A stretch of 64,000 nucleotides of DNA from Hormiphora californensis. Taxonomy: Eukaryota; Ctenophora; Tentaculata; Cydippida; Pleurobrachiidae. This document shows, piece by piece, positions 25,230 to 36,724 of the stretch. How positions within the stretch are numbered: the first letter of the stretch is position 1; each line of letters opens with the position of its first letter. The DNA is taken from positions 3,436,563 to 3,500,562 of the forward strand of contig CM035356.1 in the NCBI GenBank assembly GCA_020137815.1, in the 5' to 3' direction. The notes under the pieces were generated by a model. That model searched no databases, was not told the origin of the DNA, and was given only the letters and a program-made list of their open reading frames with translations. The position numbers were made by a program, and so were the translations under genes.

Positions 25230-25719
25230 CGGGGACACTTTTTCTAGTCAATAAACCGTGAAGAGTAGGTCACACTGCTCAAAGAGCTTGGTAGAGCGTC
25301 GGCTTAGTATCACCAACCAACCAACCAACATGTAAAGCAGATTAGATGTATAACTGTCAACGGGTTATTGTGCGTCTCAGGGATCAAATGCCCTTCAGTG
25401 CGGAGAATTATTCATTTCATCTTTCAGACGGTAGAGCTATTATCCCTTCCCGTACTGCAGTTCGAGATCTTTGCGTTCTTCTTTCCTCAGACGGTTCATG
25501 GTCAGCTCAGATATCTCGTGTAATACCAGAGACGAGACGTATTGCTGGCTGGACCCTCAGACCTCAGTGCATTCTGGTCCCGTTCTCGGGGCACCATGGT
25601 TACCTTTTACACTTACAGATCCCTGGTGCGTCCACACCTGGACTACTGTTGTACTTTTTAGTCCCCTACCAAGATTGGCGATATCAGTCGTTTAGAGGAT
25701 GTTCAACGTGCCTTTACTG
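25230..25719 (+). pseudogene. Non-LTR retrotransposon reverse-transcriptase 3' fragment
   Basis: Frames carry the C-terminal RT pattern: DGRAIIPSRTAVRDLCVLLS, then SAQISRVIPETRRIAGW, then, after frame changes, SLVRPHLDYCC, and finally ISRLEDVQRAFT. This order (DLGV-type block, RPHLEYC, VQR.FT) is typical of CR1/Jockey-like elements. Frameshifts break the ORF near 25600-25690. The reading is cut at VQRAFT by the foldback element that follows. Confidence 0.72.
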
Positions 25720-27980
25720 GTGAGAAGAAGCCCGACCGGTGTTAAGCTTAAGGCACCCTAGAAAGGTAAGGGACCCTAGAAAGTTAAGGGACCCTTTAAG
25801 GGACCCTAGGAAGTTAAGGGACCCTTTAAGGGACCCTAGGAAGTTAAGGGACCCTTTAATGAGGTAGAACGAATCGTGAGCAGTACCCTCGTATCACTAT
25901 CAGTACACATTGTAAGCGGTTCCACTGCTAATGAGGTACACCGAATCGTGGTCAGTGAGCAGTACCGTGTATCGGTTCACATCTCTGTCTCTGTCTCTGT
26001 CTCTGTCTGTCTCTGCTCTGTCTCTGTCTCGTCTCTGTCTCTGTGCTCTGTTCTCTGTCTCTGTCTCTGTCTCTGTCTCTGTCTCTGTCTCTGTCTCTGT
26101 CTCTGTCTCTGTCTCTGTCTCTGTCTCTGTCTCTGTCTCTGAGACAGCGACAGAGACAAAGACATCGACATCGACATCGACATCGACATCGACAGAGACA
26201 GCGAAAGGGGCAGAGACAGAGGGAGAGAGAGATAAAGAGACTGAGACAGATACAGAGACAGGGAGACAGCGACAGAGACAAATACATCGACAGAGGCAGG
26301 AAGACAGAGAGAGAGATACAGAGACTGAGACAGCGAAAGGGGCAGAGACAGAGGGAGAGAGAGAGATAAAGAGACTGAGACAGAGACAGGGAGACAGCGA
26401 CAGAGACAAAGACATCGACAGAGGCAGAGACAGAGGGAGAGAGAGATACAGAGACTGAGACAGAGGGAGAGACATAGAGAGGGACAGAGGGGGAGACAGA
26501 GGGAGAGACAGAGACAGAGACAGAGACAGAGACAGAGACAGAGAGACAGAGACAGAGACAGAGACAGAGACAGAGACAGAGACAGAGACAGAGACAGAGA
26601 CAGAGACAGAGACAGAGACAACGAAAGGGGCAGAGACAGAGGGAGAGAGAGAGATAAAGAGACTGAGATAGAGACAGGGAGACAGCGACAGAGACAAAGA
26701 CATCGACAGAGGCAGAGACAGAGGGAGAGAGAGATACAGAGACTGAGACAGAGGGAGAGACATAGAGAGGGACAGAGACAGAGACAGAGGCGGAGACATA
26801 GGGAGAGACAGAGACAGAGACAGAGACAGAGACAGAGACAGAGACAGAGACAGAGACAGAGACAGAGACAGAGACAGAGACAGACAGAGACAGAGACAGA
26901 GACAGAGACAGAGACAGAGACAGAGACAGAGACAGAGACAGAGACAGAGACAGAGGGAGAGAGAGAGATAAAGAGACTGAGATAGAGACAGGGAGACAGC
27001 GACAGAGACAAAGACATCGACAGAGGCAGAGACAGAGGGAGAGAGAGATACAGAGACTGAGACAGAGGGAGAGACATAGAGAGGGACAGAGACAGAGACA
27101 GAGGCGGAGACATAGGGAGAGACAGAGACAGAGACAGAACAGAGACAGAGACAGAGACAGAGACAGAGACAGAGACAGAGACAGAGACAGAGACAGAGAC
27201 AGAGACAGAGACAGAGACAGAGACAGAGACAGAGACAGAGACAGAGACAGAGACAACGAAAGGGGCAGAGACAGAGGGAGAGATAGAGAGATAAAGAGAC
27301 TGAGACAGAGACAGAGACAGAGACAGAGACAGAGACAGCGACAGAGACAACGAAAGGGGCAGAGACAGAGGGAGAGAGATAGAGAGAGAGATAAAGAGAC
27401 TGAGACAGAGACAAAGACATCGACAGAGGCAGAGACAGAGGGAGAGAGAGATACAGAGACTGAGACAGAGGGAGAGACATAGAGAGGGACAGAGACAGAG
27501 ACAGAGGGGGAGACATAGGGAGAGACAGACAGAGACAGAGACAAGACAGAGACAGAGACACCGAGACAGAGACAGAGACAGAGACAGAGACAAGACAGGA
27601 CAGAGACAGAGACAGAGACAAGAGACAGAGACCGAGACAGAGCAGACAGAGACAGAGACAGAGACCAGAGACAGAGACAGAGACAGAGACAGAGACAGAG
27701 ACAGAGATGTGAACCGATACACGGTACTGTCGGTACTGCTCACTGCTCACGATTCGGTGTACCTCATTAGCGACGGAACCGCTCGCAATGTGTACTGATA
27801 CGAGGGGGGGGGTACTGAAACCACGATTCGGTGTAACCTCATTAGCAGTGAACCGCTTACAATGTGACTGAGTACGAGGGTACCGCTCACGATTCGTTCT
27901 ACCCTCATTAAAGGCCCTTAACTTCCTCAGGGGCGTTCCCTTAAGGGTCTTAACTTTCTAGGCCCACTTAACCTCTACCT
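25720..27980. mobile_element. Giant foldback element filled with TGTCTC/GAGACA satellite
   Basis: The outer arms are inverted copies: the left arm carries minisatellite units AAGTTAAGGGACCCTTTAAG, then ACGAATCGTGAGCAGTACCC and ACCGTGTATCGGTTCACATC; the right arm (about 27705-27980) carries the complements in mirror order. Between them lies a hexamer satellite that reads CTGTCT on the left (about 25980-26140) and flips to AGACAG on the right (about 26140-27710). GCCTTTACTG occurs immediately before (25710-25719) and after (27981-27990), a likely 10-bp target duplication within the RT remnant. Higher-order units marked by CGAAAGGGGCAGAGACAGA recur at about 26203, 26334, 26620, 27257 and 27350. 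No protein is encoded; the very long Ser/Leu/Cys ORFs here are repeat artefacts. Confidence 0.66.
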
Positions 27981-27990
27981 GCCTTTACTG

Positions 27991-28965
27991 TAAAAATGTC
28001 CCTAAATTGGGGGGCTAACAGGCCTGATAAATGATACCCGGGAGCTCATCCCTTTCTACTTCACTACCCAATCGTCTGAGAGACAGGCCTGGGATGTTGT
28101 GGGGCGGCAGTGTAAAGGCAAGTGTGAACACTCTAAATGAGGCTGTCTAACAAAACTTCATTTAAATAAACGCCTGGGGTCACAGAGTAGACACTACTCA
28201 TATTACGGGTAGTCTCCTAACTGATCCCTATACACCAGTCAGATCGAACACAGTCAATCTCTGGTCAATCTCTTATGAAGGAGTACACGGACCTAGGATG
28301 GATAGAGTGGCAGTGGAGGTAACTTAGTGGGGAAAGCGACAGGAGGAACAGGCCGGGGAAATGATGTAGCCCTGAGGTAGCAGAAGCCAGTGTGTGATAC
28401 GAGGCAGAAATCTCTGGGATGAAGGAGGGTCAGGATAAGGGAGCTATCTCAATTTAAAGTGTACACACCGAATAGGGTGGTAGCAAGACAGGGATGATGG
28501 AGTATACTAGAGAGAGAAAAGGAGTGTCGAGTGAGATAAGGGAAATTCTGTGAGTAGAAGGAACCAGGATCATAAAGACTGGGTAAAGAAAGAACGAGGT
28601 GATACAGGGGAACAGTAATTATTTCGACAATTTCGACGTATAAGCAAAGAGGAAAGGGCAGGGAGCTGGAGGTCCGGAAGTACAGGGACGATAAAGATGA
28701 ATGTTAATACATCTCTCCATGTCCATTTCGACATTTCATGCTCCGTTGCCCTTTGTGCAGTGTCAACCCCCTGCCCTTGAATGCCCTTTCTACCCATCTA
28801 TGTCCTTCTCTGTCCCTCCATGTCCCTGATCATGTCCATTCATATGTTCCATGTCGCTCCAAGGCCATTCCCTTCTATATCCAGTGTTGCACCCTGTCCA
28901 TAATGGCTCCATCTCCATAATATAGATAGGGGAGGTCTTATATGTTACCTGTATCCATGTCCCTT
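27991..28965. other. Intergenic region after the foldback element
   Basis: Probably continues the retrotransposon remnant for a short way (AFTVKM.. in frame across the duplicated site), then shows no recognisable coding. A loose CCATGTCC-type repeat lies around 28780-28870. Confidence 0.4.
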
Positions 28966-29283
<318 letters not shown>

Positions 29284-29311
29284 GACAGGGATAGAGACAG
29301 CTTTCCATGGC

Positions 29312-30789
29312 CACGGTGTCCCTTAAGGAGGTGAAACCTCGGCTAGAATAAGTTTTTTGGAGACCGGACTAGGTTAACTATTTTTGACGAGGAATCCGAA
29401 AAACATAAAATTAAATCGAAAACGTAGCGGTTTTTTTGCGTAAAAACGGCAAAAACTGTCATTTTCCAGCGATTTCGACTTTACCTTTCTAGAGATTTAA
29501 AAAAAATATTTCCTTACAAGATGTGATCTTGTGCTTCTATACTAATAAAATACAATCGATTTGCTACAAATTGGTCCGGTTTGTGTGATTTGGCACAAAA
29601 GCTCTCTTTACTTGTGGCCCATCAAGATGGCCACTCGCAATATGTATTTGGGCTCCTGTGGCGCAGATGTAAACCAAAAGAAGATTATTACACACTAAAA
29701 TTTGCCGTCTTCTCAAGGCGAACACCTGGTTTTTACTTACGGCATTCCATTTCATGCAGGCGTGAGGAGTTACAGCTAAAAACTGGTACAGTGGGATTCC
29801 GGAAAAACCCCTACTTCAACAAACCCTAATCCAGATAAGATTTCGAAAAATATACATCTGCATACATGAAAATGAAGCTCAGGCAAATGCCAACGTGAAT
29901 GCAAAAAACGGGAAGTGTCTAACTTATTTCGTTTAGAAGTATAGCCAAAGTAAAAGTGCTTATATTTGCCTTGAAAACACCCTCTAAAAGCCCGAAAACA
30001 GCAAATCTGTCTAAAAATGCAATACGATGAAATGTCACCTCCGTGCACCAACTAGCCCTGTGGACAGAATTTGTTTGAAACTGTCAGAAATTGTCTAAAA
30101 GTATGGTTTTTAGAGTGTGTTTTCAAGGCAAATATAAGCACTTTTACTTTGGCTATAGCTTCTAAACGAAATAAGTTAGACACTTCCCGTTTTTGTCATC
30201 ACGTTGGATTTGGCCTGAGCTTCATTTTCATGTATACGATGTGTATATTTTTCGAAATCTTATCTGGATTAGGGTTTGTTGAAGTAGGGGTATTTCCGAA
30301 CATCCACTGTACCAGTTTTTCAGCTGTAACTCCTCAACGCCTGCATGAATGGAATGCCGTAAAATCGCAGGTTGTTCGCCTGAGAAGACGCAAATTTAGG
30401 TGTGAATAAATCTTCTTTTTGGTTTTACATCTGCAGCACAGGAGCCAATACATATTGCAGATTGGCCATCGTGATGGGCCCAGTAAACAGAGAGCTTTTG
30501 ACAAATACACAAACGCGGACCAATATTGTACAAATCGATTGTATTTTATTAGTCTAGAAGCACAAGATCACATCTGTGAAGAAATTATTTTTTTTACATC
30601 TCTAGAAAGCGTAAAAAAGTCGAAAAATCGCTGAAAATGACAGTTTTTGCCGTTTTACGCAAAAAACCGCTACGTGTTCGATTTTAATTTTATGTTTTTT
30701 CGGATTCCTCGGTCAAAAATACGTAACCTAGGTCCGGTCTCCAAAAAACTTATTCTAGCCGAGGTTTCACCTCCTTAAGGGACACCGTG
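29312..30789. mobile_element. 1.48-kb foldback element with 4-bp target duplication
   Basis: Long inverted arms (left about 29312-30050, right about 30060-30789) begin CACGGTGTCCCTTAAGGAGG and end with its complement. TGGC flanks both ends. Removing the element and one TGGC gives TTCCATGGCCGTACCCTGTG, which matches the uninterrupted tandem copies at about 30976, 31398, 31592 and 31905. Insertion is therefore supported by empty sites in the same window. Internal arm segments such as GCCAAAGTAAAAGTGC (left) pair with GCACTTTTACTTTGGC (right). No transposase. Confidence 0.75.
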
Positions 30790-30999
30790 TGGCCGTACCC
30801 TGTGATCCATCCAACCATATTATGTTACTGGAAGTAGGAGCATGTGCGAGAGAGGGAGAGTTACTGGGTGTGAAACTGTGAGTCTCACAGTCTAGTGTGA
30901 GACAGTGAGACAGATAGACATAGAGACAGTGAGACAGTGAGAGAGTTAGGCAGACAGTAAGTGACACAACTTTCCATGACCGCCCCTGTGATCCACCAT

Positions 31000-31032
<33 letters not shown>

Positions 31033-31092
31033 AGAGAGAAGAGAGATAGAAGAGAGAGAGAGAGAGAGATATAGAGAGCCTAGAGATAGATC

Positions 31093-31123
<31 letters not shown>

Positions 31124-32110
31124 AGTAGAGAGAGGAGAGGAGAGACATCGAGGCTCTCTAGAGACTCTCGCATCTACTTCGATATGTCGCTTGAGAACCG
31201 GGGCTGCTGTCGACGTTCGAGGGCGGAGACAGAGTCGAGTATGACGAAAGTCAGCCTATACTCTAGAGAGAGAACAAGATAGGATAAAATAGTGCTTGAG
31301 GGAGGCAGAGCCAGACGGTGGGCAGAGAGTATCAGATGGAATGAGACAGTGAGACAGTGTGACTGTGAGATAGAGACAGTGAGTAAGTGATACAGCTTTC
31401 CATGATCGTCCCTTGTGATCCATCCATTATCCAACCATGTTATGTTTCTGGAAGTAGGAGCGTGCGAGAGAGGGAGTTACCGGGTGTGAAACTGTCACAG
31501 TCTAGGTGTGAGACAGATAGACAATAAGACTGTAAAACAGTGAGAAGTGGAGACATGAATTTGACACACAATTAGAATTGAGACAGCATTCCATGACCGT
31601 TCCCTGTGAGAGGAAGTCAATGAGTGTGCAACTGTGTGTAGTGAGTCTCACTGTGTGAGACAGTGAGACAGAGTCACAGATAGACAGATAGACAGAAACA
31701 GAGAGAAAGTTAGAGAGTGAGGTAGTGAGACCGTGTGATAATAAGACAGTGAGACAGCTGTCAGGCCAATCCTAATACAACAGTTCTCGCGCTCCTAACT
31801 GCAAGACAATAAAATAAAATAGGGTCAGCTAAATGCTCTGACAGTGAGACAGTGAGTCAGTGCATAAGACATTGACACATTGAGGCAAGACAGAGATAGC
31901 ATTCCATGACCGTCCCCTGTCATCGCATCTAACTATGTTATTTTTCTGCAGGAGTGCGAGAGAGGGAGAGTCGGGATAGAGAGTGTGTGTGTGGAGAGAG
32001 AGTGAAGAGAGAGAACTAGAAGAGAGAAGAGAGAAGAGAGAGAGAGAGGAGAGAAGAAAGAGAGAAAAGAGAGAGAGAGAGCGAGAGCTACTACTAGCTA
32101 TACTCATGTT
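30790..32110. repeat. Irregular tandem repeat (TTCCATGACCGTCCCCTGTG units)
   Basis: Units start with a TTCCATGACCGTCCCCTGTG-like block followed by a CCAACCATGTTATGTTTCTG-like block, GGAAGTAGGAGCGTGCGAGA and a GTGAGACAGTGAGACAG microsatellite. Blocks occur at about 29302 (interrupted), 30976, 31398, 31592 and 31905, so unit length varies from about 190 to 420 bp. GA/AG runs expand within several units. The MITE at 31758-31844 is inserted in the array. Confidence 0.7.
31758..31844. repeat. MITE, TGTCAGGCCAATGCTCTGAC family
   Basis: An 87-bp copy is bounded by CTGTCAGGCCAATCC and AAATGCTCTGACAG, with CAGTTCTCGCGCTCC inside. It lies in the tandem-repeat region. Confidence 0.6.
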
Positions 32111-32399
32111 TAGTGTCAACTCTCGACAACATTTCTAATGGTGTATGCAGTAACTAGTTGTACATTTCATTGCCTTGGCCCTTGCCGGCGCTTAAAATGA
32201 TTGGTCGGTCTTTATTTCCCATTTTCTTCTCAAGAGAGCATAAAATAAATGTGACTTCGAGTGTCTTTAAACAAACGCAACCGGAATCGTGTCTCTATCT
32301 CTCTAGAAAACCGGAGATATGCTCATTTGAAATAAATGACAAAAAATTGCTGCGGGGGGTACCCCAGCAACAGCTGAAAAGCTGAATTTTCGAACCCGA

Positions 32400-32740
32400 C
32401 GAGATTTACGAGGAACCACGCGTGCATTTTAGGCCCACGCGCGCCTTTGTGTTTGCGCGTGCTTTTGTACGCTGATGATTCCAAATCTCGATACCTCCAC
32501 TGCGTTAACATGTGATAAACGCGCAAAAAAATTCCGCGCACGACTTTGGGGGGTTAGTGGAAGCTCTTACGGTATTCCCACGACCGTGGGAAAAGAGAAG
32601 ATAATAGAGAAACATACTAAGAGAGAGAAATTCCTCTCTCTTAGTATTTCTATCTATCTCTCTTTTCCCACGGTCGTGGGAATACCGTAAGAGCTTCCAC
32701 TAGGTGAACAGTTGAAAAAAAATGGAGTATAGCCACGCAA
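32400..32740 (-). repeat. GC-rich dispersed repeat (partner at about 19640-19800)
   Basis: CAAATCTCGATACCTCC and TGTTTGCGCGTGCTTTTGTA match the reverse complement of 19710-19790, and GGTGAACAGTTGAAAAAAAA matches the complement near 19645. The copy is interrupted by the 144-bp element at 32557-32700. Confidence 0.7.
32557..32700. mobile_element. 144-bp palindromic MITE with TA duplication (mariner-like)
   Basis: Arms of more than 50 bp begin GTGGAAGCTCTTACGGTATT and are perfectly inverted except for the centre. TA flanks both ends (32555-32556, 32701-32702). The paralogous repeat near 19650 lacks it (TTTTTGGGTGAACAG uninterrupted). This fits a Tc1/mariner-type derivative. Confidence 0.75.
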
Positions 32741-35027
32741 CCACAATGGCCAATTTGAGTAAACTCAACAACGGTAACTGGATAGAGAATCGATAGCCCT
32801 AACCGATAACCCCAAACCAAACCCTAACCAGACCCTAACTGGATAGCCTAGAACAGTCGCGTGCCGTCGCGGAAGCGGAAACTAACGATTGTTAGCAAGG
32901 AGTGAAAGGCACCAAGATTTAACATTTTTTCCTTTGGCAAAAAACACAAATCAAAAAGCTAAAAAACACGCTGACGGAGGAGGGGGTTCGCTGTTTAAAT
33001 CACGGGAATGTTGTATGTTTGGGGGGTGGTGAGGGGCGCGAAGACAATCTTCATCATAGCGCGTGGCAAAATACGCGCGCACATCTGGGGCGCGGAGTTC
33101 GTTTGCTACTACTGACGTTTGTTTGATCTGAAACTCAGTACGTAGAAAGGGGCCATCAACATGGTCTGCACTTGTCTGACACCCTAGGAGTCATTGTGAG
33201 GGCTCACACACTCAATGCGCCAGGAAGTGTTCTTGGTAGTGTGAGTGCAATGCAATCAGCACGAATAACGACCTCCCAACTAGAGGAGTGGTGGATCAGA
33301 AGCCGAGAGCAACAGGGACAGTGGTCGTTTTGTGAGGTAGGGGAGGTGTGTGTGAACAAACAAGCGACTCGTGATGGCGACTCCATAGAAAATCAAGGTG
33401 GGTGAACAAGAGCATGTGGTGGCGATGATTTGGTGTGGGGAAATAATCTGCAATGGCAAGAGTCAGACATGGACTGTGTTCGGGACTTTCTAAAATGCGG
33501 AGCTAGACAAAGTGGTGCTACGATCCACTAAGGCTGAACCACCCCCCCCCCATCTATTTGAGAAGTTAGAGGAGCAACACTTCTCCCAACCCATTCGGTA
33601 CACCCTATTATATGCATTACACAGACGTGATGGAGGGGCCCATTCGCTTGATACAAATCTCATAGGCGGCTTGTTATTGAGACTCCTGCTTTAGTGGGAC
33701 TATTCATAGGGATACACACCATATTCACAGCGATCTCTAGTACCTCTATTTTGACGTAAGGGTTTTGAAACTCCTGGTAGCCCGTGCACCTGCCCCGGGC
33801 CTACGGGTGGGAACTCCCACAGGTGTAGTCGTTGTACTCTTTATTTAATCCGTTATGATCATTTGTGGGTGCAGGAGAGCAACTAATAACAAAAACAAAA
33901 AATCTTGAAGAAGATTGCCCAAAGCTTTTGGGGAAGAAAGGGTGTAGGATATGTCGGAGAAAATGTGTGCAAGAGAAATCAAGATTGAGGAAATTAAGAA
34001 AAGAGGTGGTGAATGTGTGATTATTCGATTGTGAATGAATCCCGCCATGTTATGTTTTCCCTCATGTCTTTTCTTTTCTTTGCCAATTTGGTTTCTGATA
34101 CTGCTTTAATTTCCTCTCTCCTCTCTCTACTATATTTGCTACCCACCCCCCCCCCCCCTCTCTATCTCCTTCCCTCTCTCTCCCTCTCTCTCCTTCCTTT
34201 TTCTATATTGTCTACTTCTGGTTTCCGGTTGTATATGTCCGAATTCTCCGGTCATTTAATTGCACAACAAATTCACCCGTAGCGTATCGAGAAAATCCGC
34301 GCATTTGTCCAAAAACGCCTCCCATTTTGGTTAATGATCGATATTTAAATCTCTAACTCCCCCATTACCACGTATTCTGTGTATCTGTTTGGACATGTTT
34401 TGGTCTGCGTTCTTCGTGTTTCCCAGTTTCGGGTTCACTGGTTGACTTGTTGATGGCGGGGAGAAATGGTTCATCTGTTTCCTCTACCCGCGACCACACC
34501 TTGACAGCCCCATGTACAACAAAACTGGAGGTTTAATGTTGTTATCAGTGCTCCCAGATCGCAAGAATCGGCTGCGGGCCTACGATAGGGGTTTGTCCGC
34601 ACGCAATGTAAAAGGTAACATTCCTTGACGCATCGTGACCCAGGAGGGGACTTATGTGTTCGGATACATGTGCTATATAGTTAATATAAGGGCGTGGTGT
34701 GGGGTAGAGCTGTGATCATACTCTTCCTGTATATTGACACATGACGCTACTCCAATCACCTAGTCACTATAAGACGAGGATCGACAATCGATATCTTTTT
34801 ATCCAGTGCTATAATCGCTATCTACTAATGTGCTTTTGCAAAAAAACATAATTGCCCACGGGGGGAATGACATACGGGAGGGGGGGGCACGATTCCTATA
34901 ATGGGGTGTTTGGCAAGTGTGGGTAATGCGACGCTAACAATTATAGAAACAGCATGCTGCAGCATAACTATATTTTGTGGATATTCTTCTATGTTCTAGA
35001 AAGTGTTGATGTTCGCTCCCCGCAAAC
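32741..35027. other. Intergenic region without recognised genes
   Basis: It contains a TTAACC/CCCTAACC-like stretch near 32800, C homopolymers (about 33541, 34146) and ORFs of 60-90 codons (for example 33172-33405) with no family signature. An unusually clean reading at 33172-33405 could be an unknown exon, but nothing supports it. Confidence 0.4.
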
Positions 35028-35690
35028 GGGCCTTAAAACACACTTTATATCAAAACTGTCGTCTATAACGGTTCCTGTACAAATGAAGAACAACGGTAGA
35101 GAAAATTTTATCCAAGCAATCAAAAATACTCAGACAAACACAGAAAAGTCAGGCAGTCGTTGTTCTTCATAAACCGCTTCTACCAAGGTCAGTTCGTCAT
35201 ACCGTAAAGAGTGTTTTTGTCGGTCCCTAAAAATCAGTCTACTACTAACTAACGGTCCTAATCAGGTGGCCCGCGTAAAGATGGGGTTTCCTGCAGTCAG
35301 ACGTAAATCGGAAAACAGAAGGATGAGCGGTAGATCACATGGGACAAATCTCGAACACTCATAACAATGTCTGGAACACAATTCGGGCCGCTAGTGTCTT
35401 TCCCTGGGTGACGAAAATCTCCAAAAACAGGTTGGCCAAAATAACTGAATCGTCTGCTTCCCTCACTGGGGTGTCTGCGGGTCACTCTCTTATTCTGAAT
35501 CGTACAGTTACACCTCACACCCAGCATCTGAATCGTCAAAGCACATACCATCACACACCTATCATCAGTTCATCAAAGTCACACGGAGAAGGCAAGATCT
35601 CAGCACTTCCTGTAGCACCAACCAGACTACTAGCGCACACCTGTAAACACGCTGCAAGGCACCCAGATTATAATCGCGCCCTTCAAAAGT
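35028..35690 (-). repeat. Dispersed repeat copy 2 (inverse of 16090-16771)
   Basis: The reverse complement of 35040-35622 matches 16090-16671 almost throughout, and GGCCTTAAAACACACTTTATA (read here in two parts around 35030) shows the uninterrupted form of the site invaded in copy 1. 35636-35690 (CACCTGTAAACACGCTGC..) matches the inverse of 19531-19580. The repeat ends only about 130 bp before the TEX9-like start codon. Confidence 0.78.
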
Positions 35691-35821
35691 TCAGAAGCAA
35701 ATTTCGATTTTCGAAGTGTCCACAGCTCACTGTTCTCTGCTCAATTTTGTACTAGCAGAGCGACTAGCGAGCTCATTTTTTCATGTCTTTTCACTAAGCC
35801 ATATCTTTCTTCAGCCTCAAA

Positions 35822-36724
35822 ATGAGTTACATGTCCCGTGTGTCGGATGATCTTCTCGCGAAAGAGGAGGAATATCACCGCCTGAACGCAGAGATTGAGG
35901 AAAAGACTCGACAACTTGTGGAGGAGGTAACAAATATATCGATGGAAGAAGAAGCCACAATGTCCCCTCGTGCATCAGTTGATCTGTCACCGTCCACCTC
36001 ACTCCTGGACACCGTTACATCTCCAGTTTTCCGAACCGAGTACCCCGATGAACCAGCAGGGGCTGCAGCTGGTGAAGTTGAAGTTCTACCGGTGGAGGCC
36101 CAGGATCTCGGTACGTCTGCCACAATCCGATTACTCAAAGCAAAGGTTCGTGTGTTGGAAGAAGAGGTGGAGCGGATGACAATGGAAAACAGTAAACTCA
36201 CCCAAACAGCCAACAAACAAAAGAAAGATGCTGCCAGTGACAAAGAGGAGAAAACACGGATGCAGAAGACGATTCAGAGTTTACAAGGCCAACTTGAGAA
36301 GTTGACAACGGTCGCGGAAGAGAAGAAGAATGAGAGTAAACGGCAGGAGACTGAGCTTGTTACACTCCGCAAAGAGGTAGAATCAATGAACAGAGCTGAG
36401 AAAAAGAATGCCCAATCTCAGAAATCAGTTGAAGTTCGATTTGATCGAGCGATGGAAGAAGTGGAAAAGTACAAACAGCTCCTGAATGCGGAGCGATCAA
36501 GGAATTCGGAGACCGCCCACGTTGATCGGGATGCATACAGTGGGGTTATCAATGAAAACAAGATACTGCAGAAACAGAAAATTGAGCTGATCAACGCGTA
36601 TAAAAAACAAATGAAGCTGATAGATGTGTTGCGGAAACAAAAGTTGCATTTGGAAGCCTCGAGAATGCTGAACTTTACCCAGGAGGAATTTGTTAAGGTT
36701 CTTGACTGGAAAAACAGTGCTTAG
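35822..36724 (+). CDS. TEX9: TEX9-like coiled-coil protein, intronless and intact
   Basis: A single 300-codon ORF encodes a mostly helical coiled-coil protein. The N-terminus DDLLAKEEEYHRLNAEIEEKT matches the TEX9 start block (LLALEEEYKRLNAEL-like) when split around residues 9-29. The centre has the LGTSATIRLLKAKVRVLEEE block (TEX9: [20 protein letters not shown]-like). The C-terminus has QKIELINAYKKQMKLIDVLR, then KLHLEASRMLNFTQEEFVKV and ends LDWKNSA, like the conserved TEX9 end LEWGNS. TEX9 is associated with centriolar satellites and ciliary or male germ-cell biology. Full length here is shorter than in vertebrates because the low-complexity N-terminal linker is short. A TTTCTTCAG just before the ATG could be an acceptor for a 5'-UTR intron. 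Vertebrate TEX9 genes are multi-exon, so this copy has either lost its introns or is a retained retrocopy. Confidence 0.82.
   Translation: MSYMSRVSDDLLAKEEEYHRLNAEIEEKTRQLVEEVTNISMEEEATMSPRASVDLSPSTSLLDTVTSPVFRTEYPDEPAGAAAGEVEVLPVEAQDLGTSATIRLLKAKVRVLEEEVERMTMENSKLTQTANKQKKDAASDKEEKTRMQKTIQSLQGQLEKLTTVAEEKKNESKRQETELVTLRKEVESMNRAEKKNAQSQKSVEVRFDRAMEEVEKYKQLLNAERSRNSETAHVDRDAYSGVINENKILQKQKIELINAYKKQMKLIDVLRKQKLHLEASRMLNFTQEEFVKVLDWKNSA

Noticed and set aside
25900-27750. Overlapping 530-616-codon minus-strand ORFs
   Set aside because: They are translations of the CTGTCT hexamer satellite (only Ser, Leu, Val, Cys, and Glu/Thr/Asp on the far side). No gene features.
33172-33405. Plus-strand 77-codon ORF
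   Set aside because: Compositionally normal but with no motif, splice context or neighbour that supports a gene.
35297-35755. ORFs of 85 and 138 codons, with a counterpart at 16062-16415
   Set aside because: They lie in a dispersed repeat present in inverse orientation, and the frame is not conserved as protein in any family I know.
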